Source: Staphylococcus gallinarum (GTDB lineage: Bacteria; Bacillota; Bacilli; Staphylococcales; Staphylococcaceae). From it: 64,000 nt of DNA. This document shows positions 57,567-64,000 of the stretch, one piece after another. The notes beneath the pieces are model-generated. The model did no database searches, was not told the origin of the DNA, and saw nothing but the letters and a program-made list of their open reading frames with translations. The position numbers and the translations under genes are program-made. Positions within the stretch are counted from its first letter, which is position 1. The number at the start of each line of letters is the position of its first letter. The stretch spans positions 114,151 through 178,150 of the forward strand of contig NZ_JXCF01000010.1 in assembly GCF_000875895.1 (NCBI RefSeq), written 5' to 3'.

Positions 57567-57758
57567 ATGAATGCATATTTACTATTATTTTTCTTAGGAG
57601 GGCCACTTGTATTAGCAATTGGCAACTTAATATTAGGTCCGATATTCAATCGTAAGATCCCATTTGCCATTCATTTACGTTCGTTTATCATAGCAACATT
57701 GCTTTATTTAATTGGGGCAACTATCTTATATTTTTTACTATTACAAGATAAGCTTTAA
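57567..57758 (+). CDS. Small two-helix membrane protein
   Basis: A 63-residue protein, ATG at 57567 just after the HAD stop (TAATAATG). Two hydrophobic segments at about 3-25 and 38-58, with basic residues between them. No recognised domain. The tight spacing shows it is co-transcribed with the HAD gene. Short, but codon pattern and context make it a probable real gene. Confidence 0.7.
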   Translation: MNAYLLLFFLGGPLVLAIGNLILGPIFNRKIPFAIHLRSFIIATLLYLIGATILYFLLLQDKL

Positions 57759-57818
57759 TAAAAAAGATGTTTATAGTTTAAGTCTAGCTAGTGACTCATA
57801 CTGTAAACATCTTTTTGT
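57759..57818. terminator. Bidirectional terminator
   Basis: AAAAAAGATGTTTATAGTTTAAG and ACTGTAAACATCTTTTT form a long stem between convergent genes. Confidence 0.83.
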
Positions 57819-57822
57819 TATA

Positions 57823-58008
57823 TTATTTAGTAAATTGGAATATTAAAGTAACTATCACTAACACGAGTAAGATAGCATCTATACCGACCATAATTGCAAA
57901 GCGTGGATTCTTTTCACCATTAGCTTTACTTTTTTTAACAGCTTTTAAATTTGGAATTAAACTGACGATTAATAATATTAATATGATGATTCCTAAGACA
58001 AGACTCAC
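57823..58008 (-). CDS. Small two-helix membrane protein
   Basis: A 61-residue protein: helices at about 2-21 and 38-58 with a basic KKSKANGEKNPR loop. Its ATG overlaps the last bases of the 119-residue gene upstream by 4 bases, so they are translationally coupled. No function recognised. Confidence 0.72.
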   Translation of the reverse strand: MSLVLGIIILILLIVSLIPNLKAVKKSKANGEKNPRFAIMVGIDAILLVLVIVTLIFQFTK

Positions 58009-58364
58009 TTTTTATCACTGCTCGCTTTCTTTTTTTCAATATATTCCCAAAGATATCCTGCAAGAACACCAATGATAATACCTATAATAATACCAACTTT
58101 TATGGCTGAAAATAAGGCGCTTACTAAAATAGCAATTAATAAAGTAATCGGTATCGTAATGCCGAATTTATATTTTCGTTCTGGAGAATTAACAATTGAA
58201 AATAATACAAAATATAGTACACCAAATACGACTGCAGCCAAAAGCGATTTTAAAAATACTGACATAAATGCGTGATGTGAACCACTAAAATAATTTAACA
58301 GAAAAAATAAAATGCCGAAAACGACTGCATAACTAAGCGTTCGTTTAATTGAGTTTGAAGCCAT
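58005..58364 (-). CDS. Small membrane protein of unknown function
   Basis: A 119-residue protein with four hydrophobic segments (about 10-24, 32-54, 66-84, 86-104) and a basic, Lys-rich C-terminus. The ATG follows AAGGAG. It is the first gene of a two-gene operon with the 61-residue protein. Confidence 0.75.
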   Translation of the reverse strand: MASNSIKRTLSYAVVFGILFFLLNYFSGSHHAFMSVFLKSLLAAVVFGVLYFVLFSIVNSPERKYKFGITIPITLLIAILVSALFSAIKVGIIIGIIIGVLAGYLWEYIEKKKASSDKK

Positions 58365-58445
58365 AATGTACTCCTTTTTATTTGAAAGATTACAAAAAGT
58401 ATAGCATATATTATGGTTGAATAAGAACTCATGACAATTTAACGA

Positions 58446-59264
58446 TTAATTGTCGAATTGATGATGATCATTTAGATAAGCATAGAACAATCCAATGATT
58501 AAACCGCCTCCAATGTAGTTGCCTATCGCAGCGCATACTACATTAACTATAACTGGAATCGTTTCTATTATTGAACTCTGATAGATAAAGCCTGCAGCAA
58601 ATAGTACAGAATTATATACGACATGTTCGTATCCCATAAAGGCAAATATCGAAACACCAAACATCATTACAAACATTTTTGCTAAGACGTCATCTATTTG
58701 CATTGCAATAACTAAAGAGATATTGATAAAGAAATTGGCAAAGATCCCCTTGATCAATATTGCAAACCAACTTGCTGTTAGTGTCTTGTGTTCAATTATT
58801 GCATCGAGATGTATCATCATATCAGGTGTCATGACATCAGAAGCACGCATCAGTAAGAAGAGGATGAGGCCTCCAACCGTGTTACCAATAAAACATAAGG
58901 TGAATATTTTAAATACACGGGTGGGGGCAATGACTCTGTAATATAAACCAACTGTGAAATACATAAAGTTACTCGTTAATAACTCAGAATTTGTAAAAAG
59001 AATAAGTACGAGCGCAAAACTAAATGCAGTTGACGCGATTAGATTAGAAATACTAGGTGACATTTCAGTTCCAAAGTTGGCTTTCAGTGATAATACAAAA
59101 ACAATAATTGTACCTAAGATAAAACCTGCCATAATCGCACGTAACAAATAGCGTTTGAAATAAAAACTTTGAAGTATATCTTTGGTTTTAATTGTTTCTA
59201 CGACATGGTTCACCCAAACTTTCCCATAAAAAACTTTATCCCATTGCACATTTTTTCCGTTCAA
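58446..59264 (-). CDS. Formate/nitrite transporter (FNT/FocA family)
   Basis: A 272-residue FNT channel: six helices, with the family feature of a Gly-rich segment near each half (NTVGGLILFLL; YIGGGLIIG). It carries formate, nitrite or lactate-like anions. The start is TTG 59264: GAGG stands 8 bases upstream and no ATG fits. The promoter holds a Rex operator, so it is expected to be induced when NADH accumulates, which fits formate release from pyruvate-formate lyase activity better than nitrite uptake alone. Confidence 0.9.
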   Translation of the reverse strand: MNGKNVQWDKVFYGKVWVNHVVETIKTKDILQSFYFKRYLLRAIMAGFILGTIIVFVLSLKANFGTEMSPSISNLIASTAFSFALVLILFTNSELLTSNFMYFTVGLYYRVIAPTRVFKIFTLCFIGNTVGGLILFLLMRASDVMTPDMMIHLDAIIEHKTLTASWFAILIKGIFANFFINISLVIAMQIDDVLAKMFVMMFGVSIFAFMGYEHVVYNSVLFAAGFIYQSSIIETIPVIVNVVCAAIGNYIGGGLIIGLFYAYLNDHHQFDN

Positions 59265-59297
59265 GGTTGTGTCCTCACTTTCATTTGATTTAAAGCT

Positions 59298-59326
59298 AGT
59301 ATACTATGTCTCTACACATTTGTGAA
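59298..59326 (-). promoter_or_regulatory. Promoter of the FNT gene
   Basis: On the minus strand, TTCACA (59321-59326), 17-bp spacer, TATACT (59298-59303). The -35 box lies inside the Rex operator. Confidence 0.72.
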
Positions 59327-59337
59327 ACTTTTCACAA
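59320..59337. promoter_or_regulatory. Rex operator of the FNT gene
   Basis: TTGTGAAACTTTTCACAA, an 18-bp match to the Rex consensus with a perfect TTGTGAAA/TTTTCACAA symmetry apart from the centre. It overlaps the -35 region of the FNT promoter. Confidence 0.92.
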
Positions 59338-59462
59338 ATAATACAATTTTTACTTTATAAGCCTTGAGAGAGGTATTTGTAGAGAATAGAAGAAAAGATG
59401 GAGAGGGAGAAAAATTATGCTTTACAATTTATAGTAAAATCGCGTACAATTAAAAAACGGAA

Positions 59463-59477
59463 ATGTAAGGGCTTACA
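59463..59477. promoter_or_regulatory. cre-like CcpA site of the amino acid permease gene
   Basis: ATGTAAGGGCTTACA matches the cre consensus at 14 of 15 positions. The arms ATGTAAG/CTTACAT are perfectly symmetric. Confidence 0.72.
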
Positions 59478-59579
59478 TTGTTTTAGTTTGGTATTTTAAT
59501 TTTGCCAATTTATAGTATAATAGCGACATGATAAGTGATTAATTATACTTATATTTGAGAGAGATGGGGTTTGAATGAG

Positions 59580-60968
59580 ATGAATGATAATAATGAACTT
59601 CAGAGGGGATTAGGTGCGCGTCAAATGCGGATGATTGCATTGGGTGGTACCATAGGTGTAGGTCTATTTATGGGAGCTACAAGTACAATCAAATGGACTG
59701 GACCTTCTGTAATATTTGCTTATTTAATAGCAGGTATCTTTTTATTTTTAGTTATGCGAGCAATGGGTGAGATGGTTTATTTACATCCTACATCAGGTTC
59801 GTTTGCCAACTTTGCAAGTGATTACATACACCCAGTGGCAGGTTATTTGACTGCTTGGAGTAATATATTTCAATGGGTAGTCGTCGGTATGAGTGAAGTT
59901 ATCGCCGTCGGAGAATATATGAATTATTGGTTCCCAGATTTACCACAATGGATTCCAGGCGTTATCGTGGTTGCCTTGTTAATGGGAGCAAACTTAGTTT
60001 CTGTTAAAGCCTTCGGTGAGTTTGAATTTTGGTTCGCGATGATTAAGGTAGTTACAATTATCTTAATGATTGTTGCAGGATTTGGCTTAATCTTCTTCGG
60101 ACTTGGTAATGGTGGAGAAGCAATTGGTTTATCTAATTTATGGTCACATGGTGGCTTTATGCCAAATGGTTGGGTTGGATTCTTCTTTGCTTTATCAATC
60201 GTAATTGGTTCATATCAAGGTGTTGAATTGATTGGTATTACAGCAGGTGAAACAAAGGATCCACAGAAGAATATTAAGAGCGCAGTAAACGGCGTAATCT
60301 GGCGTATATTAATTTTCTATATTGGAGCAATTTTCGTAATTGTTACAGTTTATCCTTGGAATGAATTAGGCAACATCGGAAGCCCATTCGTTGCGACTTT
60401 TGCTAAAGTAGGTATTACTTTCGCTGCTGGATTAATTAACTTTGTAGTATTAACTGCAGCAATGTCTGGTTGTAACTCAGGTATCTTTAGTGCGAGCCGT
60501 ATGACTTTAAACTTAGCTCAAAAGGGCATGCTACCTAAATTCTTTACTAAAGTAATGAAAAATGGTGTTCCTTTCTGGACAGTAACAGCGATTGCAATTG
60601 GTATCTTAATTGGAGCACTATTAAATGTTATCTTGCCACTATTCATTAAAGGTGCAGATAGTATTTTTGTTTATGTTTACAGTGCGTCTATCTTACCAGG
60701 TATGGTACCATGGTTTATGATTTTGATTAGTCACTTAAGATTCAGAAAGCATCACCCTGAAGAATTGAAAGGGCATCCTTTTAAAATGCCAGGTGGAGCA
60801 ATCACTAACTATGTAACAATGGCATTCTTTATCATGGTATTAATCGGTATGTTATTTAATAAAGAAACAGTCGTATCTGTAGTAATCGGTATTATTTTCT
60901 TATTATTAATGACTGCATTCTATTTCATTAAAGGCTATCATAAGTTAAGTAAGAACGAGCAATTATAA
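59580..60968 (+). CDS. Amino acid permease, AAT family (GABA/alanine type)
   Basis: A 462-residue, 12-helix APC permease. [23 protein letters not shown] at the N-terminus is the substrate-binding start, and [28 protein letters not shown] near 210-237 is the family signature. Relatives import GABA, alanine, serine or glycine. I prefer ATG 59580; TTG 59571 is also possible. A cre-like site suggests catabolite control. Monocistronic with a terminator behind it. Confidence 0.88.
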   Translation: MNDNNELQRGLGARQMRMIALGGTIGVGLFMGATSTIKWTGPSVIFAYLIAGIFLFLVMRAMGEMVYLHPTSGSFANFASDYIHPVAGYLTAWSNIFQWVVVGMSEVIAVGEYMNYWFPDLPQWIPGVIVVALLMGANLVSVKAFGEFEFWFAMIKVVTIILMIVAGFGLIFFGLGNGGEAIGLSNLWSHGGFMPNGWVGFFFALSIVIGSYQGVELIGITAGETKDPQKNIKSAVNGVIWRILIFYIGAIFVIVTVYPWNELGNIGSPFVATFAKVGITFAAGLINFVVLTAAMSGCNSGIFSASRMTLNLAQKGMLPKFFTKVMKNGVPFWTVTAIAIGILIGALLNVILPLFIKGADSIFVYVYSASILPGMVPWFMILISHLRFRKHHPEELKGHPFKMPGGAITNYVTMAFFIMVLIGMLFNKETVVSVVIGIIFLLLMTAFYFIKGYHKLSKNEQL

Positions 60969-61057
60969 AATTATCTGACTTATTAAAAAAATGTATCTTC
61001 TTATATGGAGATCGTTATCAGTTAGGTATATTAAACAAGAGAATATATAAATGTATC

Positions 61058-61097
61058 AAACCTTATCAAGGCGTGTATCGTCTTGATAAGGTTTTTT
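61058..61097 (+). terminator. Terminator after the permease gene
   Basis: AAACCTTATCAAG and CTTGATAAGGTTT stem followed by TTT. Confidence 0.9.
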
Positions 61098-61209
61098 AAT
61101 GCATCATTATTAATAGACAGCTTTATATTAGAATTATGAATATGGTATATAATCCTTTTCAGATAAAAAGCGAGAGTTATTAATGAAAATGAATATATAA
61201 TGCAACTTA

Positions 61210-61248
61210 TTTACATAAATTTTACATCTTAAAAACAATAACTCAACA
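61210..61248 (+). promoter_or_regulatory. Array of four PhoP boxes upstream of phoB
   Basis: TTTACA (61210), TTTACA (61221), AAAACA (61232) and TCAACA (61243) are spaced exactly 11 bp apart. This is the TTWACA-type repeat known for PhoP. The array ends about 20 bp before the -10 candidate, where an activator should sit. Confidence 0.75.
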
Positions 61249-61306
61249 CTCTTTGCTTACACTTACAGTATAAGCTTGATAATACATATTAAAGGAGTTA
61301 TTAATT

Positions 61307-62740
61307 ATGAAATTCTATAATAAGTTAGCAACAGTATCGGTGACTAGTGCAATTGTTATGGGTTCTGTCTTGGGAAATGCACAATCAACTTTCGCATCGA
61401 GTGGGGGAAATAGTTCAGATCAACCTGCCGATGTATCATATATGGGTAATACAAAGAACCCTAAGAATGTTATTTTCTTAGTAGGTGATGGAATGGGACC
61501 ATCGTATAATAGTGCTTATAGATACTTTGCGGATAATCCTGAAACTAAAGAAATGGACAAGACAGCATTTGATAACTACCTATTAGGTACACAACGTACA
61601 AATCCAGATGATCCAAAGGAAAATGTTACAGACTCAGCAGCAGGTGCAACGGCATTTAGTTCTGGCCATAAAACATTTAATGGAGCAATTGGTGTTGATG
61701 CAAATAAACAAAAAGTTAAAACTGTATTAGAACAAGCAAAAGAAAACGGGAAGTCAACAGGTCTAGTTTCAACTGCAGAAATCACTGATGCAACACCTGC
61801 AGCTTATGCAGCTCACGTTGATGACAGAGATAAAAAAGATGAAATTGCACAGCAATTTTACAATGACAAAATTAATGGTAAACATAAAGTTGATGTATTA
61901 CTTGGCGGTGGTGCAGAATACTTTGGCGATAAAAATGGTAATTTAACAGATAAATTCAAAAAGGATGGTTATGATGTTGTAGATAATAAAACAGATCTAC
62001 AAAATTCAACGAGTAAACAAGTATTAGGATTGTTTGCTGACAATGACATGCCATTACAAATTGATGCGCCAGAAAAAAATCCTAAACTAGTTGAAATGGA
62101 AGACAGTGCAATTAAGCGATTAGAATCAAATGACAAAGGTTTCTTCTTGATGGTAGAAGGGGCGTCAATCGATAAATCAGGACATCCAAATGATGTTACT
62201 GGTGTAATGTCAGAGATGAGTGGTTTTGAGAAATCATTTGATTATGCGATGAATTATGCAAAATCACATCCTGATACATTAGTTGTTGCAACAGCAGATC
62301 ACTCAACTGGTGGTATGACAATCGCAAAAGGTAAAGACTATGTTTGGAATCCAAAAGCTATCCATCAAATGAAGCATTCTGGTTCATATATGACTAAAGA
62401 AATAGCAGAAGGTAAAGATCCAGAGAAGGTAATTAATGACGGCTATGGCTTTGAAGTTTCTAACTCTCAAATCAGTAAGATTAAAGATGAAGCTGAAGCA
62501 CTGAAGAAATATGATGAGGAAGATAAAGAATATGAAGCGCAATTCCAAAAATTACAAGATGCAATTCAAAAACCAATAAATGATAAATCACATACAGGTT
62601 GGACAACAAATGGACATACTGGAGAAGATGTGAATACGTATGGTTTTGGTCCAGGTAGTGATCGATTTAAAGGTAATATTGATAATACAGACAATGCTAA
62701 CAACATATTTGATTTCTTTAAACATGACGTAAAGCAATAA
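61307..62740 (+). CDS. phoB: Secreted alkaline phosphatase
   Basis: A 477-residue exported enzyme. The Sec signal peptide ends near AQSTFA (about residue 30). VGDGMG carries metal-binding Asp61, TDSAAGATAF holds nucleophile Ser110, and the later metal ligands are in DHSTGG and TTNGHTGEDV. It removes phosphate from external organic phosphates. The PhoP-box array upstream predicts induction by phosphate starvation. Staphylococcal homologues are called PhoB or PhoA; the name does not mean the enteric regulator. Confidence 0.92.
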   Translation: MKFYNKLATVSVTSAIVMGSVLGNAQSTFASSGGNSSDQPADVSYMGNTKNPKNVIFLVGDGMGPSYNSAYRYFADNPETKEMDKTAFDNYLLGTQRTNPDDPKENVTDSAAGATAFSSGHKTFNGAIGVDANKQKVKTVLEQAKENGKSTGLVSTAEITDATPAAYAAHVDDRDKKDEIAQQFYNDKINGKHKVDVLLGGGAEYFGDKNGNLTDKFKKDGYDVVDNKTDLQNSTSKQVLGLFADNDMPLQIDAPEKNPKLVEMEDSAIKRLESNDKGFFLMVEGASIDKSGHPNDVTGVMSEMSGFEKSFDYAMNYAKSHPDTLVVATADHSTGGMTIAKGKDYVWNPKAIHQMKHSGSYMTKEIAEGKDPEKVINDGYGFEVSNSQISKIKDEAEALKKYDEEDKEYEAQFQKLQDAIQKPINDKSHTGWTTNGHTGEDVNTYGFGPGSDRFKGNIDNTDNANNIFDFFKHDVKQ

Positions 62741-62773
62741 ATATAAAATAACATTGTTATAACTTAATGAACT

Positions 62774-62818
62774 AAAAAGCACCTAATTTCAGGATTTCCT
62801 GTCATTAGGTGCTTTTTA
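62774..62818. terminator. Bidirectional terminator after phoB
   Basis: AAAAAGCACCTAAT and ATTAGGTGCTTTTT stem between convergent genes. Confidence 0.92.
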
Positions 62819-62841
62819 TAGTAGCTGAAGATTTGAAAACG

Positions 62842-63717
62842 TTAATGTTTAAATTTTATTAAAGATAAATGCTTTCGATAATTATTGAGTGCCATTTTAG
62901 ATTGTGTGATGGAATCAAGAGATGATTCATAATTCAATGCAATGTAACGATAATATAACACATCAACTGAAAATAATTGTGCAAACAGTGAAGTGGTTGC
63001 TGCCATACGTAATTCATTCTCATCGGTTTGTCCGTAAATTAACTTGTAGTTTGAAACTTGTGCTATGGGATTATCAGCTGTGCTAGAAATTGTGATTATA
63101 GGAATATTATAATCACTTGCGACACTAGCCATTGAACGTAATTCACTATGACTACCTTGATTCGTAATGAATATAATACAATCTTGATTATCGTGTGTCG
63201 CAAGTGTTGTTATAAACAAATGTGTCTCTTGCACTAATCGGACATTAAGCCCGATACGTGATAATTTTTGATACAAATCAGTAGCTATAACAAATGATGC
63301 ACCATAACCGAAGATAAATATATTGCGTGCTTGCTTTATCACATGGCAAATTTCATCTATACTTTTAGCATCAATATGCGTTGCAACGAAATTCATAGTA
63401 TCTGTCGCACGTGATAACATCTTTGATTTAAGTGTATCAACTGATTCATTTGCAACAAGTTCAAGGTGAGTATTATTTGTCGTATCTTCTGGTAAATAAC
63501 GTGATAGTGCAATTTTTAATTCTTGGAACCCTTTGCCTGTAACTTTCCTGCTAAATCGTACAATTGATGCTGTACTCGTATCGATTGCTAATGCTAAGTC
63601 TTGTACAGACATATCAATAATTTTGTGTGGAGCATTTAAGATAAAATCAGCTATTTTCTTTTCACTTTTTGTAAAATCAGGATACTGCTTATCAATTTTG
63701 TAAAGTAAATTCGTCAT
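62842..63717 (-). CDS. RpiR/MurR-family sugar-phosphate regulator
   Basis: A 291-residue RpiR protein. The N-terminal helix-turn-helix is QDLALAIDTSTASIVRFSRKVTGKGFQ (about 40-66), and the C-terminal SIS domain has IFIFGYGASFVIATDLYQKL and CIIFITNQGSHSEL. Its ATG overlaps the stop of the PTS gene upstream (TAATG), so it is the second gene of that operon. It could be the regulator called RpiRC in S. aureus, which links sugar status to virulence; I hold that loosely. Confidence 0.86.
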   Translation of the reverse strand: MTNLLYKIDKQYPDFTKSEKKIADFILNAPHKIIDMSVQDLALAIDTSTASIVRFSRKVTGKGFQELKIALSRYLPEDTTNNTHLELVANESVDTLKSKMLSRATDTMNFVATHIDAKSIDEICHVIKQARNIFIFGYGASFVIATDLYQKLSRIGLNVRLVQETHLFITTLATHDNQDCIIFITNQGSHSELRSMASVASDYNIPIITISSTADNPIAQVSNYKLIYGQTDENELRMAATTSLFAQLFSVDVLYYRYIALNYESSLDSITQSKMALNNYRKHLSLIKFKH

Positions 63718-64000
63718 TATAAATCACCTAAACTATCAGTTTCTCTCATAGCTTTAGTTGTGCCGAATAAATAAGTAAAAATAAAACCACCGGCATAAGC
63801 TGAGAGCAGTCCTCCTATATATCCTAGATACATATGATCTGAAATTAATGGTAATAGTGATATACCACTTGGGCCAATTGCAGTCGCACCAATGTGTCCA
63901 ATGCCTCCGATTACTGCGCCACCAATACCGCCGCCAATACAAGCTGTGAAGAATGGTTTGCCGAGGGGCAAGGTTACACCATAAATTAATGGTTCACCAA
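63717..64000 (-). CDS. PTS EIIC permease, C-terminal part (partial, runs off the window)
   Basis: Only the last 94 or so residues are present. [19 protein letters not shown] is the glucose/sucrose-family EIIC signature (the GITEP-type motif), followed by small-residue-rich helices, and the C-terminus is [10 protein letters not shown]. The 5' end lies beyond position 64000. It overlaps the RpiR gene by the TAATG junction. The sugar cannot be told. Confidence 0.85.
   Translation of the reverse strand, partial: GEPLIYGVTLPLGKPFFTACIGGGIGGAVIGGIGHIGATAIGPSGISLLPLISDHMYLGYIGGLLSAYAGGFIFTYLFGTTKAMRETDSLGDL

Larger units (their letters stand above)
60969..61306. other. Gap before phoB: terminator plus PhoP-box array
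   Basis: The first half holds the permease terminator (61058-61097). The second half holds the PhoP boxes (61210-61248) and a TATAAG -10 candidate at 61269. Nothing else is visible. Confidence 0.6.

Noticed and set aside
1..64000. Prophage, transposon or resistance island
   Set aside because: No integrase, transposase, direct repeats with cargo, or abrupt composition change was seen; the gene order is the conserved staphylococcal one.

Overview
The window is low-GC (about one third G+C), chromosomal Staphylococcus DNA. Gene content and order (lctP, mqo, hssRS/hrtBA, tcaRAB, corA, fni, rpiA, lyrA, hut genes, a GlvC-type PTS gene) match the S. aureus chromosome arm as I remember it. Several proteins (Fni, HutU, LctP) differ from the S. 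aureus versions I recall by an amount typical of a sister species, so I favour a close relative of S. aureus (for example S. simiae) over S. aureus itself. That is an inference from memory. I see no tRNA, rRNA, CRISPR array, prophage, insertion sequence or plasmid signature.

Layout. 0-6 kb: a quinone-reductase-like MDR protein, a PaiA-like acetyltransferase, two tandem Ser/Asp-rich lipoproteins and a TagF-like polymerase. 6-11 kb: lactate permease behind a Rex operator, a GT4 glycosyltransferase and malate:quinone oxidoreductase. 11-16.4 kb: haem sensing and efflux (HssS/HssR with divergent HrtB/HrtA) and a DUF218 membrane protein. 16.6-20.3 kb: tcaR-tcaA-tcaB. 20.5-23.7 kb: a TetR regulator divergent from an EmrA/EmrB-like pump. 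23.8-31 kb: small unknowns, a hydrolase, a hotdog thioesterase, CorA, Fni, 3-methyladenine glycosylase and a DUF805 protein. 30.8-40 kb: an orphan ribulokinase, a NatAB-type ABC exporter, GalM, a MOSC protein, RpiA and LyrA/SpdC. 40-45.2 kb: histidine catabolism (hutG; a LysR regulator divergent from hutU-hutI). 45.4-49.4 kb: a SulP transporter broken by an early stop, an M20 amidohydrolase, a sigma-B-type stress SDR and a flavin reductase. 49.4-51 kb: a SAM-I riboswitch controlling an NhaC-family (MetT-like) transporter. 51-57.8 kb: an SRPBCC protein, an RpiR regulator divergent from a GlvC-like PTS permease, an unknown protein, a bile-acid/sodium-type symporter and a HAD phosphatase. 57.8-64 kb: small membrane proteins, a Rex-controlled FNT formate/nitrite channel, an amino acid permease, alkaline phosphatase behind a PhoP-box array, and the end of a second PTS-RpiR operon.

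The regulatory DNA is the most informative part. I read two 18-bp Rex operators, three cre-like CcpA sites, an HssR direct repeat, a four-hexamer PhoP-box array, a sigma-B promoter and an S-box riboswitch, all placed sensibly for the genes behind them. I did not find a wholly new multi-gene system. The oddities most worth a second look are the in-frame TGA at codon 10 of the SulP gene, a probable ATT start codon in the RpiR-family gene beside glvC, a hutG terminator embedded in the convergent lysR coding region, a family of three look-alike hairpins (AAGACAC...TTAACGA..GTGTCTT), and a dispersed intergenic repeat of about 71 bp present in two copies plus a fragment.
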